Positions 43,014 through 51,061 of a stretch of 64,000 nt of DNA are shown in pieces. A program made the translations under genes and the position numbers. The DNA comes from CAXMST01 sp963790085 (GTDB taxonomy: Bacteria > Actinomycetota > Thermoleophilia > Solirubrobacterales > 70-9). The notes beneath the pieces are model-generated. The model made no database searches. It was not told where the DNA came from and worked only from the letters and a program-made list of their open reading frames with translations. Numbering within the stretch: the stretch's first letter is position 1; each line of letters starts with the position of its first letter. The DNA lies in the NCBI GenBank assembly GCA_963790085.1, contig CAWBNH010000006.1, positions 544,523-608,522 on the forward strand, read 5' to 3'.

Positions 43014-43776
43014 CCCCGGCCTCCTTCGGGTCAGCGGTCTCGCCGGTGTCAGCAGCCTCCCCGGTGTCAGCGGCCTCCCCGGTGTCAGCAGCCTCCCCGG
43101 TGTCAGCCGCCGGCGCCTCCGCATCCCCGCCTGGAGAGCCCTCGGCGGCCGGCTCAGCGGCCGGCGCGCCCGCGGGGGCGGCCCCCTCGGCCACAACAGC
43201 GACCGCTGTGACGGCCCCCTCGGCCGCCGGCTCGCCTTCCTCGGCCTTGCGCTGCTTCTTGATGCCCAGCACCTGGTTGACCGACAGCCCGCGCAACTCG
43301 GCGATGTCCGCCGGCGTGCGCAGGGCCTTGAGCCCGGCCATCGTCGCCTTCACCTGGTTGATCGGGTTGTTCGTGCCGATCGACTTCGTCAGCACGTCGC
43401 GGTAGCCGGCCAGCTCGAGCACTGCTCGCACGCCGCCGCCGGCGATCACGCCGGTGCCCTCCGAGGCGGGCCGCAGGACGACGTGGCCGGCGCCGAAGTT
43501 GCCGATCACGTAGTGGGGAAGCGTCTGCCCGTACTGCGGGACCTTGATCAGGTCCTTGCGGGCGTTCTCGACGGCCTTCTGGATCGCGAGCGGGACCTCA
43601 CGGGCCTTGCCGTAGCCGATGCCGACCACGTTGCGCTCGTCGCCGACCGCGACCAGCGCCGTGAACGAGAAGCGGCGTCCGCCCTTGACGACCTTGGCGA
43701 CGCGGTTGATCTCGATCACGCGCTCCTGCAGGTCGAGACCCTGGGCGCTGACTCTTTCGTAGCTGCTGGTGCTCAT
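43006..43776 (-). CDS. rpsE: 30S ribosomal protein S5 with long acidic repeat tail
   Basis: A 256-residue S5, against 160-200 in most bacteria. The body is conserved: RVAKVVKGGRRFSFTALVAVG, GKAREVPLAIQKAVENARK, GTGVIAGGGVRAVLELAG and TMAGLKALRTPADIAELRG. After residue about 180 comes an Ala/Glu-rich tail ending in four ADTGEA units encoded by 18-bp tandem repeats. The function of the tail is unknown. It overlaps rpmD by 8 bp. Confidence 0.96.
   Translation of the reverse strand: MSTSSYERVSAQGLDLQERVIEINRVAKVVKGGRRFSFTALVAVGDERNVVGIGYGKAREVPLAIQKAVENARKDLIKVPQYGQTLPHYVIGNFGAGHVVLRPASEGTGVIAGGGVRAVLELAGYRDVLTKSIGTNNPINQVKATMAGLKALRTPADIAELRGLSVNQVLGIKKQRKAEEGEPAAEGAVTAVAVVAEGAAPAGAPAAEPAAEGSPGGDAEAPAADTGEAADTGEAADTGEAADTGETADPKEAGDG
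43043..43111 (-). repeat. 18-bp tandem repeat in the rpsE 3' end
   Basis: Four copies of an 18-bp unit (each starting ccggtgtcag, at 43043, 43061, 43079 and 43097) encode ADTGEA repeats in the S5 tail. Exact period and near identity suggest slippage-type expansion; copy number may vary among strains. Confidence 0.85.
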
Positions 43777-43796
43777 CGATTCCTTCTCAAGTTAGC

Positions 43797-44150
43797 TCAG
43801 AACTGGAGCCCGCCCTCGCGGGCGCCCTCGGCGAGGCGGGCGACGTTGCCGTGGAACTTGTAGCCGCCACGGTCGAAAACGCAGGATTCGACCCCGGCCG
43901 CCTTGGCGCGCTCGGCCAGCAGCGTTCCCGCTTGCTTGGCCCGCTCCGCGGTGGCGAGATCGCGGAGGTCGGACTCGGTCCAGTTGACCTGCGCGAGGGT
44001 CCGGCCGGCGTCGTCGTCAATCAACTGCGCCGACAGGCCCCGGTTCGAGCGGAAGACGCTGAGCCGCGGGCGGGCGGCGCTTCCGCGCACCTTGGCGCGC
44101 ACGCGTCGGCGCCGGCGAAGCCTTCTCTGTCCTGGGGTCTTGATTGCCAT
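43797..44150 (-). CDS. rplR: 50S ribosomal protein L18
   Basis: A 117-residue 5S rRNA-binding protein. RGSAARPRLSVFRSNRGLSA and FDRGGYKFHGNVARLAEGAR are diagnostic. An in-frame GTG three bases upstream of the ATG is an alternative start. Confidence 0.97.
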   Translation of the reverse strand: MAIKTPGQRRLRRRRRVRAKVRGSAARPRLSVFRSNRGLSAQLIDDDAGRTLAQVNWTESDLRDLATAERAKQAGTLLAERAKAAGVESCVFDRGGYKFHGNVARLAEGAREGGLQF

Positions 44151-44168
44151 CACTAGCTCCTGCCGTTC

Positions 44169-44702
44169 CTAGGCCCGCTTGCCGACCTTGCGGCGCACCT
44201 GCTCGTCCGCGTAGCGCACACCCTTGCCCTTGTAGGGCTCCGGTGGCCGATGACGACGGATCTGCGCGGCGATCTCGCCCACCTGCTGCTTGTCGATTCC
44301 GCGGACGATCACCTCGGTCGGCTGTGGCACGTCGAACTCGATTCCCTCGACCGGGGAGATGGAAACCGGGTGGGAGAACCCGAGCGACAGCTCCAGGCCC
44401 TTCCCCTGGGCCTTGGCGCGGTAGCCGACGCCCTGGATCTCGAGCTTCTTCTCGAAGCCGTTCGTGACGCCCTCGACCATGTTCGCGATCAGACTCCGCG
44501 TCAGGCCGTGCAGCGCCCGATGCGGACCGCGGTCGGTCGGGCGGCTGACGGTCACCACGCCGTCATCCAGGGTCACCGTCATCGCCGGATCGATCGCCTG
44601 GCTCAACTCGCCCTTCGGGCCCTTCACATCGACGCGACCGGGGCCGACCTCGACGGTCACGCCCTCGGGGAGCGCAAGCGGCTGGTTGCCAATTCTGCTC
44701 AT
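44169..44702 (-). CDS. rplF: 50S ribosomal protein L6
   Basis: A 177-residue protein near the factor-binding site. MSRIGNQPLALPEGV, the GYRAKAQGKGLELSLGFSHP block and PPEPYKGKGVRYADE are typical; length is normal. Confidence 0.98.
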   Translation of the reverse strand: MSRIGNQPLALPEGVTVEVGPGRVDVKGPKGELSQAIDPAMTVTLDDGVVTVSRPTDRGPHRALHGLTRSLIANMVEGVTNGFEKKLEIQGVGYRAKAQGKGLELSLGFSHPVSISPVEGIEFDVPQPTEVIVRGIDKQQVGEIAAQIRRHRPPEPYKGKGVRYADEQVRRKVGKRA

Positions 44703-44727
44703 CGGATGATCCTCGCTCGCTCCACGC

Positions 44728-45123
44728 TCACCAGACGTATGCGACGACCTCGCCGCCGACGCCCTTCTCGCGTGCCTCGTGTCCGGTCATCACGCCGACC
44801 GAGGTCGAGATGATCGCGGTGCCCATGCCGCCCTGCACCTTCGGCACCCGGGTGCCGCCGACGTAGCGTCGCCGGCCGGGGCGGGAGATCCGCTTCATGC
44901 CGCTGATCACCGGATCACGGTCGTCGGTGTACTTGAGCGTGATCCTGATCGCCTCGCCGACCGGGGTCGGCTCGACCTCGTAGTCGGTGATGTAGCCCTG
45001 CTCCCGCAGGATCCGCGACATCTCCTTCTTCAGGCGGGACGCGGGGATCTCGACCTCAGGGAGGTCCGCCCCGAGGGCGTTGCGAATCCGCGTCAGGTAG
45101 TCGGAGACTGGATCGGTCAGCAT
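44728..45123 (-). CDS. rpsH: 30S ribosomal protein S8
   Basis: A 131-residue 16S-binding protein. MLTDPVSDYLTRIRNAL and the C-terminal GTAIISTSVGVMTGHEAR motif are conserved. In other bacteria S8 represses the spc operon; no such site was mapped here. Confidence 0.98.
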   Translation of the reverse strand: MLTDPVSDYLTRIRNALGADLPEVEIPASRLKKEMSRILREQGYITDYEVEPTPVGEAIRITLKYTDDRDPVISGMKRISRPGRRRYVGGTRVPKVQGGMGTAIISTSVGVMTGHEAREKGVGGEVVAYVW

Positions 45124-45142
45124 CTCTCTCTCGTTCCTCGCT

Positions 45143-45328
45143 CTACCAGCTCGACTTGGTCATGCCGGGGACGTAGCCGCTGTGGGCGGCCTCGCGCAGG
45201 CAGATCCGACAGAGGCCGAACTTGCGGTACACGGCGCGGGACCGGCCACACTTGCGGCAACGGGTGTAGTTGCGGCTCTTGAACTTCGAGCCCTTCTGCT
45301 GTCTAACGCGTTGTGAAGACTTTGCCAT
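45143..45328 (-). CDS. rpsN: 30S ribosomal protein S14, zinc-binding type Z
   Basis: A 61-residue zinc form with CRKCGRSRAVYRKFGLCRIC. The C+ form needs zinc and is often paired elsewhere with a Cys-free paralogue, which is not in this window. Confidence 0.97.
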   Translation of the reverse strand: MAKSSQRVRQQKGSKFKSRNYTRCRKCGRSRAVYRKFGLCRICLREAAHSGYVPGMTKSSW

Positions 45329-45346
45329 CGTTGTCGCTCTCGCTTC

Positions 45347-46150
45347 CTACTCTTCCTCTGCTTCTGCCTCGCCGTCGCCGACCTCGCCGCCCTCTTCCTC
45401 GGGCTCGGACGGCTCGGGCTTCGCGTAGGCCTCGGGGTTCTCCTGTTTGAGCTGCTCCAGGGCGGCCTGCTCGGCCTCGGCCCGCTTGCGGGCCTCCTCC
45501 TTGCGGGCCTCCTCCGCGGCGGCTTCCTCCTCGTCGGGGCCGGGGGCTCCAGGACGGCCCTCCTGCGCGAACGGGAAGCCGAGCCCGAGCAACAGCTCGA
45601 AGGCCTCCTCATCCGTAGCCGCGGTGGTCGTGACCGTGACATCGAGGCCACGGACCTCCTTGACCGAGTCGTAGTCGATCTCGGGGAAGATGATCTGCTC
45701 GCGGATCCCGAGCGTGAAGTTGCCGCGACCGTCGAAGGCCCGGGGGTTGTAGCCGCGGAAGTCTCGAATCCGCGGCGTCGCGATCGTGATCAGCCGGTCG
45801 AGGAACTCCCACATCCTCGCCTTGCGCAGGGTCACGGCGCAGCCGACCGGCATCCCGTCTCGGATCTTGAACGCGGCGATCGACTTCTTCGCCCGGCGAA
45901 CGTTGGGCCGCTGGCCGGCGATCGTCGCCAGCTCCTCGACTGCCTCGTCGATCACTCCCGAGGTGCGGCTTGCCTCGCCGACCCCCATGTTGATCGTCAC
46001 CTTCGTGATCCGCGGCGCCGACATCGGCGTCGAGTAGCCGAATCTCTCGGTCAGCGCCGGCAGGACCTCGTCGAAATAGCGATCGCGCAGCCGCGGCGGC
46101 GGTGCCGCCTGGGACTGTGGCGCGTCGGTTGTCGGTGTTGCAGCTTCCAT
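45347..46150 (-). CDS. rplE: 50S ribosomal protein L5 with long charged C-terminal tail
   Basis: A 267-residue L5; the usual length is about 180. The conserved body has PRITKVTINMGVGEA, RRAKKSIAAFKIRDGMPVG, REQIIFPEIDYDSVKEVRGL and DVTVTTTAATDEEAFELL. After residue about 195 a Glu/Ala/Lys-rich helical-looking segment and an acidic end follow. The extension is in frame and ends at a normal stop 19 bp before rpsN. Confidence 0.95.
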   Translation of the reverse strand: MEAATPTTDAPQSQAAPPPRLRDRYFDEVLPALTERFGYSTPMSAPRITKVTINMGVGEASRTSGVIDEAVEELATIAGQRPNVRRAKKSIAAFKIRDGMPVGCAVTLRKARMWEFLDRLITIATPRIRDFRGYNPRAFDGRGNFTLGIREQIIFPEIDYDSVKEVRGLDVTVTTTAATDEEAFELLLGLGFPFAQEGRPGAPGPDEEEAAAEEARKEEARKRAEAEQAALEQLKQENPEAYAKPEPSEPEEEGGEVGDGEAEAEEE

Positions 46151-46163
46151 TGGGAGTCTCTCG

Positions 46164-46502
46164 TCAGTCGATCGGCTTGCCGGTGCGCTTGCTTACCCTG
46201 ACCCGCGCACCGTCCTCGGCGACCCGCATGCCGACGCGGGTCGGCTTGTTGTCGCTCGGGTCCAGCAGCATCACGTTCGAGATGTCGATCGGGCCCTCCT
46301 TCTCGATGATTCCCCCCTGAGAGCTCTGCTTCTGGGAGTCCATCGTGCGCGGCCGCTGGTGTCGCTTGATGATGTTAAGGCCCTCGACGAAGACCCGCCG
46401 TCGAGCCGGCTCGACGCGGATCACGCGGCCGCTCTTGCCCTTGTCCTTGCCACTGATGACGATCACCGTGTCGTCGGTCTTGATCCGCATCGCCTTGGCC
46501 AT
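46164..46502 (-). CDS. rplX: 50S ribosomal protein L24
   Basis: A 112-residue assembly-initiator protein with the KOW motif (VIVISGKDKGKSGRVIRVEP) and VEGLNIIKRHQRP. Only 3 bp separate it from rplN. Confidence 0.97.
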   Translation of the reverse strand: MAKAMRIKTDDTVIVISGKDKGKSGRVIRVEPARRRVFVEGLNIIKRHQRPRTMDSQKQSSQGGIIEKEGPIDISNVMLLDPSDNKPTRVGMRVAEDGARVRVSKRTGKPID

Positions 46503-46505
46503 CGC

Positions 46506-46874
46506 TCAGAGCACCTCCGGCGCCAGCGAGACGATCTTCATGAAGTTGCGGTCGCGGAGCTCACGGGCGACAGGGCCGAAGATGCGGGTGCCCCGGGGGT
46601 TGTTCTGAGGGTCGATCAGGACCGCTGCGTTCTCGTCGAAGCTGATGTAGGTCCCGTCGGAGCGGCCGAGCTTCTTGACCGTGCGAACGACGACCGCCTG
46701 CACGACCTCGCCCTTCTTGACGCCGGCATTCGGGGTCGCGTGCTTGACCGTCGCGGTGATCACGTCGCCGACGCTCGCGTAGCGGCGGTGGTGACCTCCC
46801 TTGACGCGGATGCAGAGGATCTCGCGCGCGCCGGAGTTGTCGGCGACCTTCAGTCTCGACTCCTGCTGGATCAC
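46506..46874 (-). CDS. rplN: 50S ribosomal protein L14
   Basis: A 122-residue protein, GTG start. MIQQESRLKVADNSGAREIL and the end MKIVSLAPEVL are diagnostic. A 55-bp gap from rpsQ contains no recognised signal. Confidence 0.98.
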   Translation of the reverse strand: MIQQESRLKVADNSGAREILCIRVKGGHHRRYASVGDVITATVKHATPNAGVKKGEVVQAVVVRTVKKLGRSDGTYISFDENAAVLIDPQNNPRGTRIFGPVARELRDRNFMKIVSLAPEVL

Positions 46875-46929
46875 GCGATCCCCGCCTCTGCGGACGTGCG
46901 GCTGAACGGCTTGTTGACGTCAGACATGG

Positions 46930-47607
46930 CTACTCCGCCTTCTCCACGACCTCGACCAGCCGCCAGCGCTTGGTCTTCGACATCGGCCTGGTCTCGATCA
47001 CCCGAACCGTGTCGCCCTCGCCCGCCTCGTTGTTCTCGTCGTGCACGTGCAACGACTTCGACCGGCGAACGATCTTCTCGTAGGCGGGATGGCGGCGGGC
47101 GCTCTCGATCTGCACGGTGATCGTCTTGTCGGCCTTCGAGCCGGTGACGATTCCGAGGCGAGCCTTCTGGGTGCCGGGCTGCCGCTCGGCGGGCGGGGTG
47201 CCGGGGCGCTGCTCGCCCTTCCGCTTGCGCGCCGCTGCGCGGTAGCGACCGCGCTCCGCGGCCTTGCGCTTGCGTGCGGCCTGCCGCTCGGCGGCCCGCT
47301 CGGCGCCGGCCCGCGGGGGGCTCACCTCGCCGCTGTGGGTCGAGCGGGAGAGCTTCCGGATCTGCTTCGGGGTCTGGGGCTCGGCGGGCTCGGCATCGTC
47401 CTTCGGCTCGGCGGCCGCGGCCGGCGCGGCCTGCTTCTCCGGGACCTCAGTCTCCGCGTCCGGCTCCGGCTCCGGCTCGGATGGCTCGGCGCTCTCCGCC
47501 GGGGCTGCCTCGGCGGAGCCCTCCTCGGCCGCGGCCTCCTCCACGGGAGCCTCCTCCGGCACGGCCTCCTCGGACGGCTCTTGCTCGTTCTTCTCTTCGT
47601 CTGCCAT
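46930..47607 (-). CDS. rpsQ: 30S ribosomal protein S17 with ~140-residue N-terminal extension
   Basis: The C-terminal ~80 residues are normal S17: GIVTGSKADKTITVQIESAR, HPAYEKIVRRSKSLHVHDE and GDTVRVIETRPMSKTKRWRL. Before them are about 85 acidic Ala/Glu/Pro residues and then a strongly basic Arg/Lys stretch (AARKRKAAERGRYRAAARKR). The ATG at 47607 overlaps the L29 stop by one base and no better internal start with a ribosome site is seen, so the extension is probably translated. Confidence 0.94.
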   Translation of the reverse strand: MADEEKNEQEPSEEAVPEEAPVEEAAAEEGSAEAAPAESAEPSEPEPEPDAETEVPEKQAAPAAAAEPKDDAEPAEPQTPKQIRKLSRSTHSGEVSPPRAGAERAAERQAARKRKAAERGRYRAAARKRKGEQRPGTPPAERQPGTQKARLGIVTGSKADKTITVQIESARRHPAYEKIVRRSKSLHVHDENNEAGEGDTVRVIETRPMSKTKRWRLVEVVEKAE

Positions 47608-47819
47608 CAGCTCTTCAGTTCCTTCTCCAGATCGATGCCGCGTTCGCGCGCAATGGTCAGCAGCCGGGCGACGTCTCGCCGTGCTCTCGGCAGCCTGGCG
47701 CTGTCCTCGAGCTCACCGGTGGCGTGCTTGAGGCGCAGGTTGAATGCCTCCTCCTTCGAGTCCCGGAGCTTCTCGACGAGCTCCGCGTCGCCCAGCCCAT
47801 GCGCCTCCGCGGCCTTCAT
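47607..47819 (-). CDS. rpmC: 50S ribosomal protein L29
   Basis: A 70-residue tunnel-exit protein: DAELVEKLRDSKEEAFNLRL and RRDVARLLTIARERG. Single-base overlaps on both sides (rplP and rpsQ) imply translational coupling. Confidence 0.96.
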   Translation of the reverse strand: MKAAEAHGLGDAELVEKLRDSKEEAFNLRLKHATGELEDSARLPRARRDVARLLTIARERGIDLEKELKS

Positions 47820-48229
47820 CAGCTGCCCTTCCTGACGAACTTGGTCTTCACCGGCAGCTTGTGCCCCGCGAGATCCATCGCCTCGCGGGCGAGCTCCTCG
47901 GAAACGCCCGAGAGCTCGAACATGACGCGGCCCGGCTTGACGACCGCGACCCAGCCCTCGGGGTTGCCCTTGCCGGAGCCCATCCTCGTCTCGGCCGGCT
48001 TCTTCGTCACCGGCTTGTCGGGGAAGATGTTGATCCAGACCTTGCCGCCGCGCTTGATCTTGCGCGTCATCGCGACACGGGCAGCCTCGATCTGGCGATT
48101 AGTGATCCAGCCGCGATCGAGGGCCTTGAGGCCGTACTCGCCGAAATGGACCTGGGTGTCGCCCCGCGAGTTGCCGCGCATCCGCCCCCGGTGCTGCTTG
48201 CGGTACTTGACCCGCTTCGGCATCAGCAT
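47819..48229 (-). CDS. rplP: 50S ribosomal protein L16
   Basis: A 136-residue protein. MLMPKRVKYRKQHRGRMRGN at the start and ALDRGWITNRQIEAARVAMT are conserved. The ATG at 48229 overlaps the rpsC stop by one base; a second ATG at 48223 is possible. The longer upstream frame is the rpsC tail read out of phase. Confidence 0.97.
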   Translation of the reverse strand: MLMPKRVKYRKQHRGRMRGNSRGDTQVHFGEYGLKALDRGWITNRQIEAARVAMTRKIKRGGKVWINIFPDKPVTKKPAETRMGSGKGNPEGWVAVVKPGRVMFELSGVSEELAREAMDLAGHKLPVKTKFVRKGS

Positions 48230-49209
48230 CAGGAACCGCCCCCACTCTGCTCGGGGGCCTCGTCGGCCGGCGCAGGCTCGGGCGCCGGCTCGGCCGCCTT
48301 CGGATCGGCCGCCGGCGCCTCGGTGGTCGCATCGGCCTTCGCGGCTGCCGGGGCTGGGGCCTCGGGAGCCTTGGCCCCGGGAGCAGGGGCCTCGGGAGCC
48401 TTGGCCGCAGCCGCCTCCGGTGCCGGAGCGGCCGGCTTCTTCTCCGCTGCGACTGGAGGGGGCTGGGGCTTGCGGGGCCGGCGCAGGGCCGGGCCCTGGC
48501 CCGATCCGGGCGCCTCGCCGCCGCCACGGCCGGGTCGGCGGCCACGGCCGCCGAGGTCCTCCTCGACCGCGGAGCCGTAGCCCTCGGGCATCACCTCGCC
48601 CTTGTTGATCCAGCACTTGACCCCGATCCGTCCGGTCGTGGTCCGCGCCTCTACGAAGCCGTAGTCGATGTCCGCGCGCAGCGTGTGCAGCGGCACGCGG
48701 CCATCGGAATAGCCCTCGGTGCGGGCCATCTCGGCACCACCGAGACGGCCGGAGACCTGGACCTTGACGCCCTTTGCGCCGGAGCGCATCGCCGAGGTCA
48801 AGGCCCGCTTCATCGCCCGCCGGAAGGCGACCCGGTTCTCGAGCTGCTCGGCGATCGACTGCGCGACTAGCTTCGCGTCGAGCTCGGGGCGCTTGATCTC
48901 CCGGATGTTGACCCGGACCGGCTTGCCGGTGATCTTGTGCAGCTCCTTGCGCAACGCATCGACCTCCGAGCCCGACTTTCCGATCACGATGCCGGGACGG
49001 GCCGTGTGGATGTCGACGGTGACCTCGCCGCGCTGCTTCTTGATCTCGATGTCGGAGAGGCCGGCGTGGCTCAGCTTCGTCTCGATGTGCTCGCGGATCT
49101 CGACGTCCTCGATCAGCGCATCGGAGAAGTTCCGCTCGTCGAACCAGTTCGACTTCCAGTCGTGGATATAGCCGACCCGGAAGCCCTCGGGGTTGATCTT
49201 CTGTCCCAT
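48229..49209 (-). CDS. rpsC: 30S ribosomal protein S3 with long Ala/Pro C-terminal extension
   Basis: A 326-residue S3 (210-280 is common). MGQKINPEGFRVGYIHDWKS, the KH-domain loop GIVIGKSGSEVDALRK and GRLGGAEMARTEGYSDGRVP are intact. After residue about 210 an Arg/Gly stretch is followed by Ala/Pro/Lys/Glu low-complexity sequence. Tails on actinobacterial S3 are known but this one is at the long end. Confidence 0.95.
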   Translation of the reverse strand: MGQKINPEGFRVGYIHDWKSNWFDERNFSDALIEDVEIREHIETKLSHAGLSDIEIKKQRGEVTVDIHTARPGIVIGKSGSEVDALRKELHKITGKPVRVNIREIKRPELDAKLVAQSIAEQLENRVAFRRAMKRALTSAMRSGAKGVKVQVSGRLGGAEMARTEGYSDGRVPLHTLRADIDYGFVEARTTTGRIGVKCWINKGEVMPEGYGSAVEEDLGGRGRRPGRGGGEAPGSGQGPALRRPRKPQPPPVAAEKKPAAPAPEAAAAKAPEAPAPGAKAPEAPAPAAAKADATTEAPAADPKAAEPAPEPAPADEAPEQSGGGS

Positions 49210-49229
49210 CGCTAGCTAAGCCTCAGTTC

Positions 49230-49601
49230 CTACTCGTCGTCCAGGTTCGGGGTGAGCGCCACGTCGATGTGGCAGGTGCGCTTCTCGATCCGCGTCGCGC
49301 GTCCGCGGGCGCGGGCGCGGTAGCGGCGCATCGTCGGGCCCTCGTTGACGGAGATCGCGGAGATCCGCATCTCCTCGGGGTCGAGGTCGTAGTTGTTCTC
49401 GGCGTTCGCGGCGGCCGACTCGATCAACTTCAGCACGGTCACCGATGCGCCCCGCGGGCTGAAGCGCAGGAGCGCCCGTGCCTCCTCGACGTCCTTGCCG
49501 CGAATCTGATCGGCGACGACACGCACCTTGCGGGGCGCGATCCGCACGAATCGCGCCGAGGCGCGCACGAGCGGCAGGTCGGTCTCGGTCTTCGCGGCCA
49601 T
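49230..49601 (-). CDS. rplV: 50S ribosomal protein L22
   Basis: A 123-residue tunnel protein. RFVRIAPRKVRVVADQIRGK and the C-terminal MRRYRARARGRATRIEKRTC hairpin region are typical. Confidence 0.97.
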   Translation of the reverse strand: MAAKTETDLPLVRASARFVRIAPRKVRVVADQIRGKDVEEARALLRFSPRGASVTVLKLIESAAANAENNYDLDPEEMRISAISVNEGPTMRRYRARARGRATRIEKRTCHIDVALTPNLDDE

Positions 49602-49608
49602 CGAGCCC

Positions 49609-49884
49609 TCAGTCCTCGGCCTTCTTCGTGCGTGAGTGGGCTCGGAAGGTCCGGGTCGGGGCGAACTCGCCGAGCTTGTGCCCGACCATCGACTCGCTGA
49701 CGAACACGGGCACGTGCTTGCGCCCGTCGTGCACGGCGATCGTGTGACCGACCATCTCCGGAAAGACGGTCGAGCGGCGCGACCAGGTCTTGACCATCTG
49801 CTTGCTTCCGGACGAGTTCATCGCCTGGATGCGCGCCATCAGGCGCTCCTCGACGAACGGTCCCTTCTTGGTTGAGCGTCCCAT
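49609..49884 (-). CDS. rpsS: 30S ribosomal protein S19
   Basis: A 91-residue protein from the ATG 49884: MGRSTKKGPFVEERLMARI and VGHTIAVHDGRKHVPVFV. The longer frame upstream to 50004 overlaps rplB and was not used. Confidence 0.97.
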   Translation of the reverse strand: MGRSTKKGPFVEERLMARIQAMNSSGSKQMVKTWSRRSTVFPEMVGHTIAVHDGRKHVPVFVSESMVGHKLGEFAPTRTFRAHSRTKKAED

Positions 49885-49904
49885 CTGTGAGCCCTGATCC
49901 CTCT

Positions 49905-50747
49905 CTAGCGCTTCTTCTTGCCGCGGCGGCGGCCGCGGACGATCATCGCGTTCGACTGCTTGTTCTTCTTCCGGGTCCGGTAGCCGAGCGTCGGCTTGCC
50001 CCACGGGGTGACCGGGTGGCCGCCGGGCGTGTGGTGCGCCTCGCCGCCGCCATGCGGGTGATCGACCGGATTCATCGCGACGCCGCGCGACTGCGGGCGG
50101 CGACCCTTGTGGCGGCTGCGGCCGGCCTTGCCGAGGACCACGTTCTGATGCTCGGAGTTCGAGAGGGTGCCGACCGTCGCCCTACAGCCCGCCTCGACCA
50201 GGCGCATCTCCGATGAGGGCAGGCGCAGGGTCACCCGCTCGCCCTCCTTGGCCACGACCTGGATCGCCGTGCCGGCAGCGCGTCCCATGCGTCCGCCCTG
50301 GCCCGGCTTGAGCTCGACGTTGTGGACCACGGTGCCGGTCGGGATGTCTCGCAGGGGCAGGGCGTTGCCGGCCCTGATGTCGGCCCCGGGACCGGACTCG
50401 ACCTGGTCGCCGATGCCGATCCCGGCGGGGGCCAGGATGTAGCGCTTCTCGCCGTCCGCGTAGTGCAGCAGGGCGATGTAGGTGGTGCGGTTCGGGTCGT
50501 ACTCGATCGTCGCGACCTTGGCCGGAACCCCGTCCTTGGTTCGCTTGAAGTCGATCTGGCGGTAGCGCCGCTTGGCGCCGCCACCGCGATGGCGGGCCGT
50601 GACGCGGCCGTTGACGTTCCGTCCACCGCTCGACTTCTTGCCTCGGGTCAGGGCCTTGTGCGGCTTCTTGGCCGTCACCTCGGCGCGGTCCTGATAGGTC
50701 GCGAAGCGGCGACCCGGGCTGGTTGGCTTGGACTGGCGAATAGGCAT
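49905..50747 (-). CDS. rplB: 50S ribosomal protein L2
   Basis: A 280-residue peptidyl-transferase-centre protein. TARHRGGGAKRRYRQIDFKR, the GRSRHKGRRPQSRGVAMNPV block and VDHPHGGGEAHH with the functional His are present. Confidence 0.98.
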   Translation of the reverse strand: MPIRQSKPTSPGRRFATYQDRAEVTAKKPHKALTRGKKSSGGRNVNGRVTARHRGGGAKRRYRQIDFKRTKDGVPAKVATIEYDPNRTTYIALLHYADGEKRYILAPAGIGIGDQVESGPGADIRAGNALPLRDIPTGTVVHNVELKPGQGGRMGRAAGTAIQVVAKEGERVTLRLPSSEMRLVEAGCRATVGTLSNSEHQNVVLGKAGRSRHKGRRPQSRGVAMNPVDHPHGGGEAHHTPGGHPVTPWGKPTLGYRTRKKNKQSNAMIVRGRRRGKKKR

Positions 50748-50767
50748 GTGCTTCAGATCTCCATCGC

Positions 50768-51061
50768 TTACTCGGTCGCGGCGCCCTCGAACAGCTCGAT
50801 CCTGTCGCCCGGGGCGAGCTTGACGACGGCCTTCTTCCAGGCGCGCGTGCGACCGCTGTGAACACCGCGCCGCTTCGGCTTCGAGCGCACCCGCGAGGTG
50901 TGGATCCCGACCACCTCGACGTCGAAGATCTCCTCGACCGCGGCACGGATCTGGGTCTTGTGGGCCCGGTCATTGACCCGGAACGTGTACTTGTTGTCGG
51001 CCATCAGGGCATAGCTCTTCTCGGAGATCACGGGCTCGACGATTACCTGGCGGGCGTCCAT
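50768..51061 (-). CDS. rplW: 50S ribosomal protein L23
   Basis: A 97-residue tunnel-exit docking protein starting at the ATG 51061: VIVEPVISEKSYALMADNKY and VVGIHTSRVRSKPKRRG. It overlaps rplD by one base. Confidence 0.96.
   Translation of the reverse strand: MDARQVIVEPVISEKSYALMADNKYTFRVNDRAHKTQIRAAVEEIFDVEVVGIHTSRVRSKPKRRGVHSGRTRAWKKAVVKLAPGDRIELFEGAATE

Noticed and set aside
43043..43111. CRISPR-like repeat
   Set aside because: The 18-bp units are directly adjacent without spacers and code for part of S5.
43014..43196. Longer L30 with a Pro/Arg-rich N-terminus
   Set aside because: These codons are the S5 repeat tail read in another frame; the normal L30 start is at 43013.
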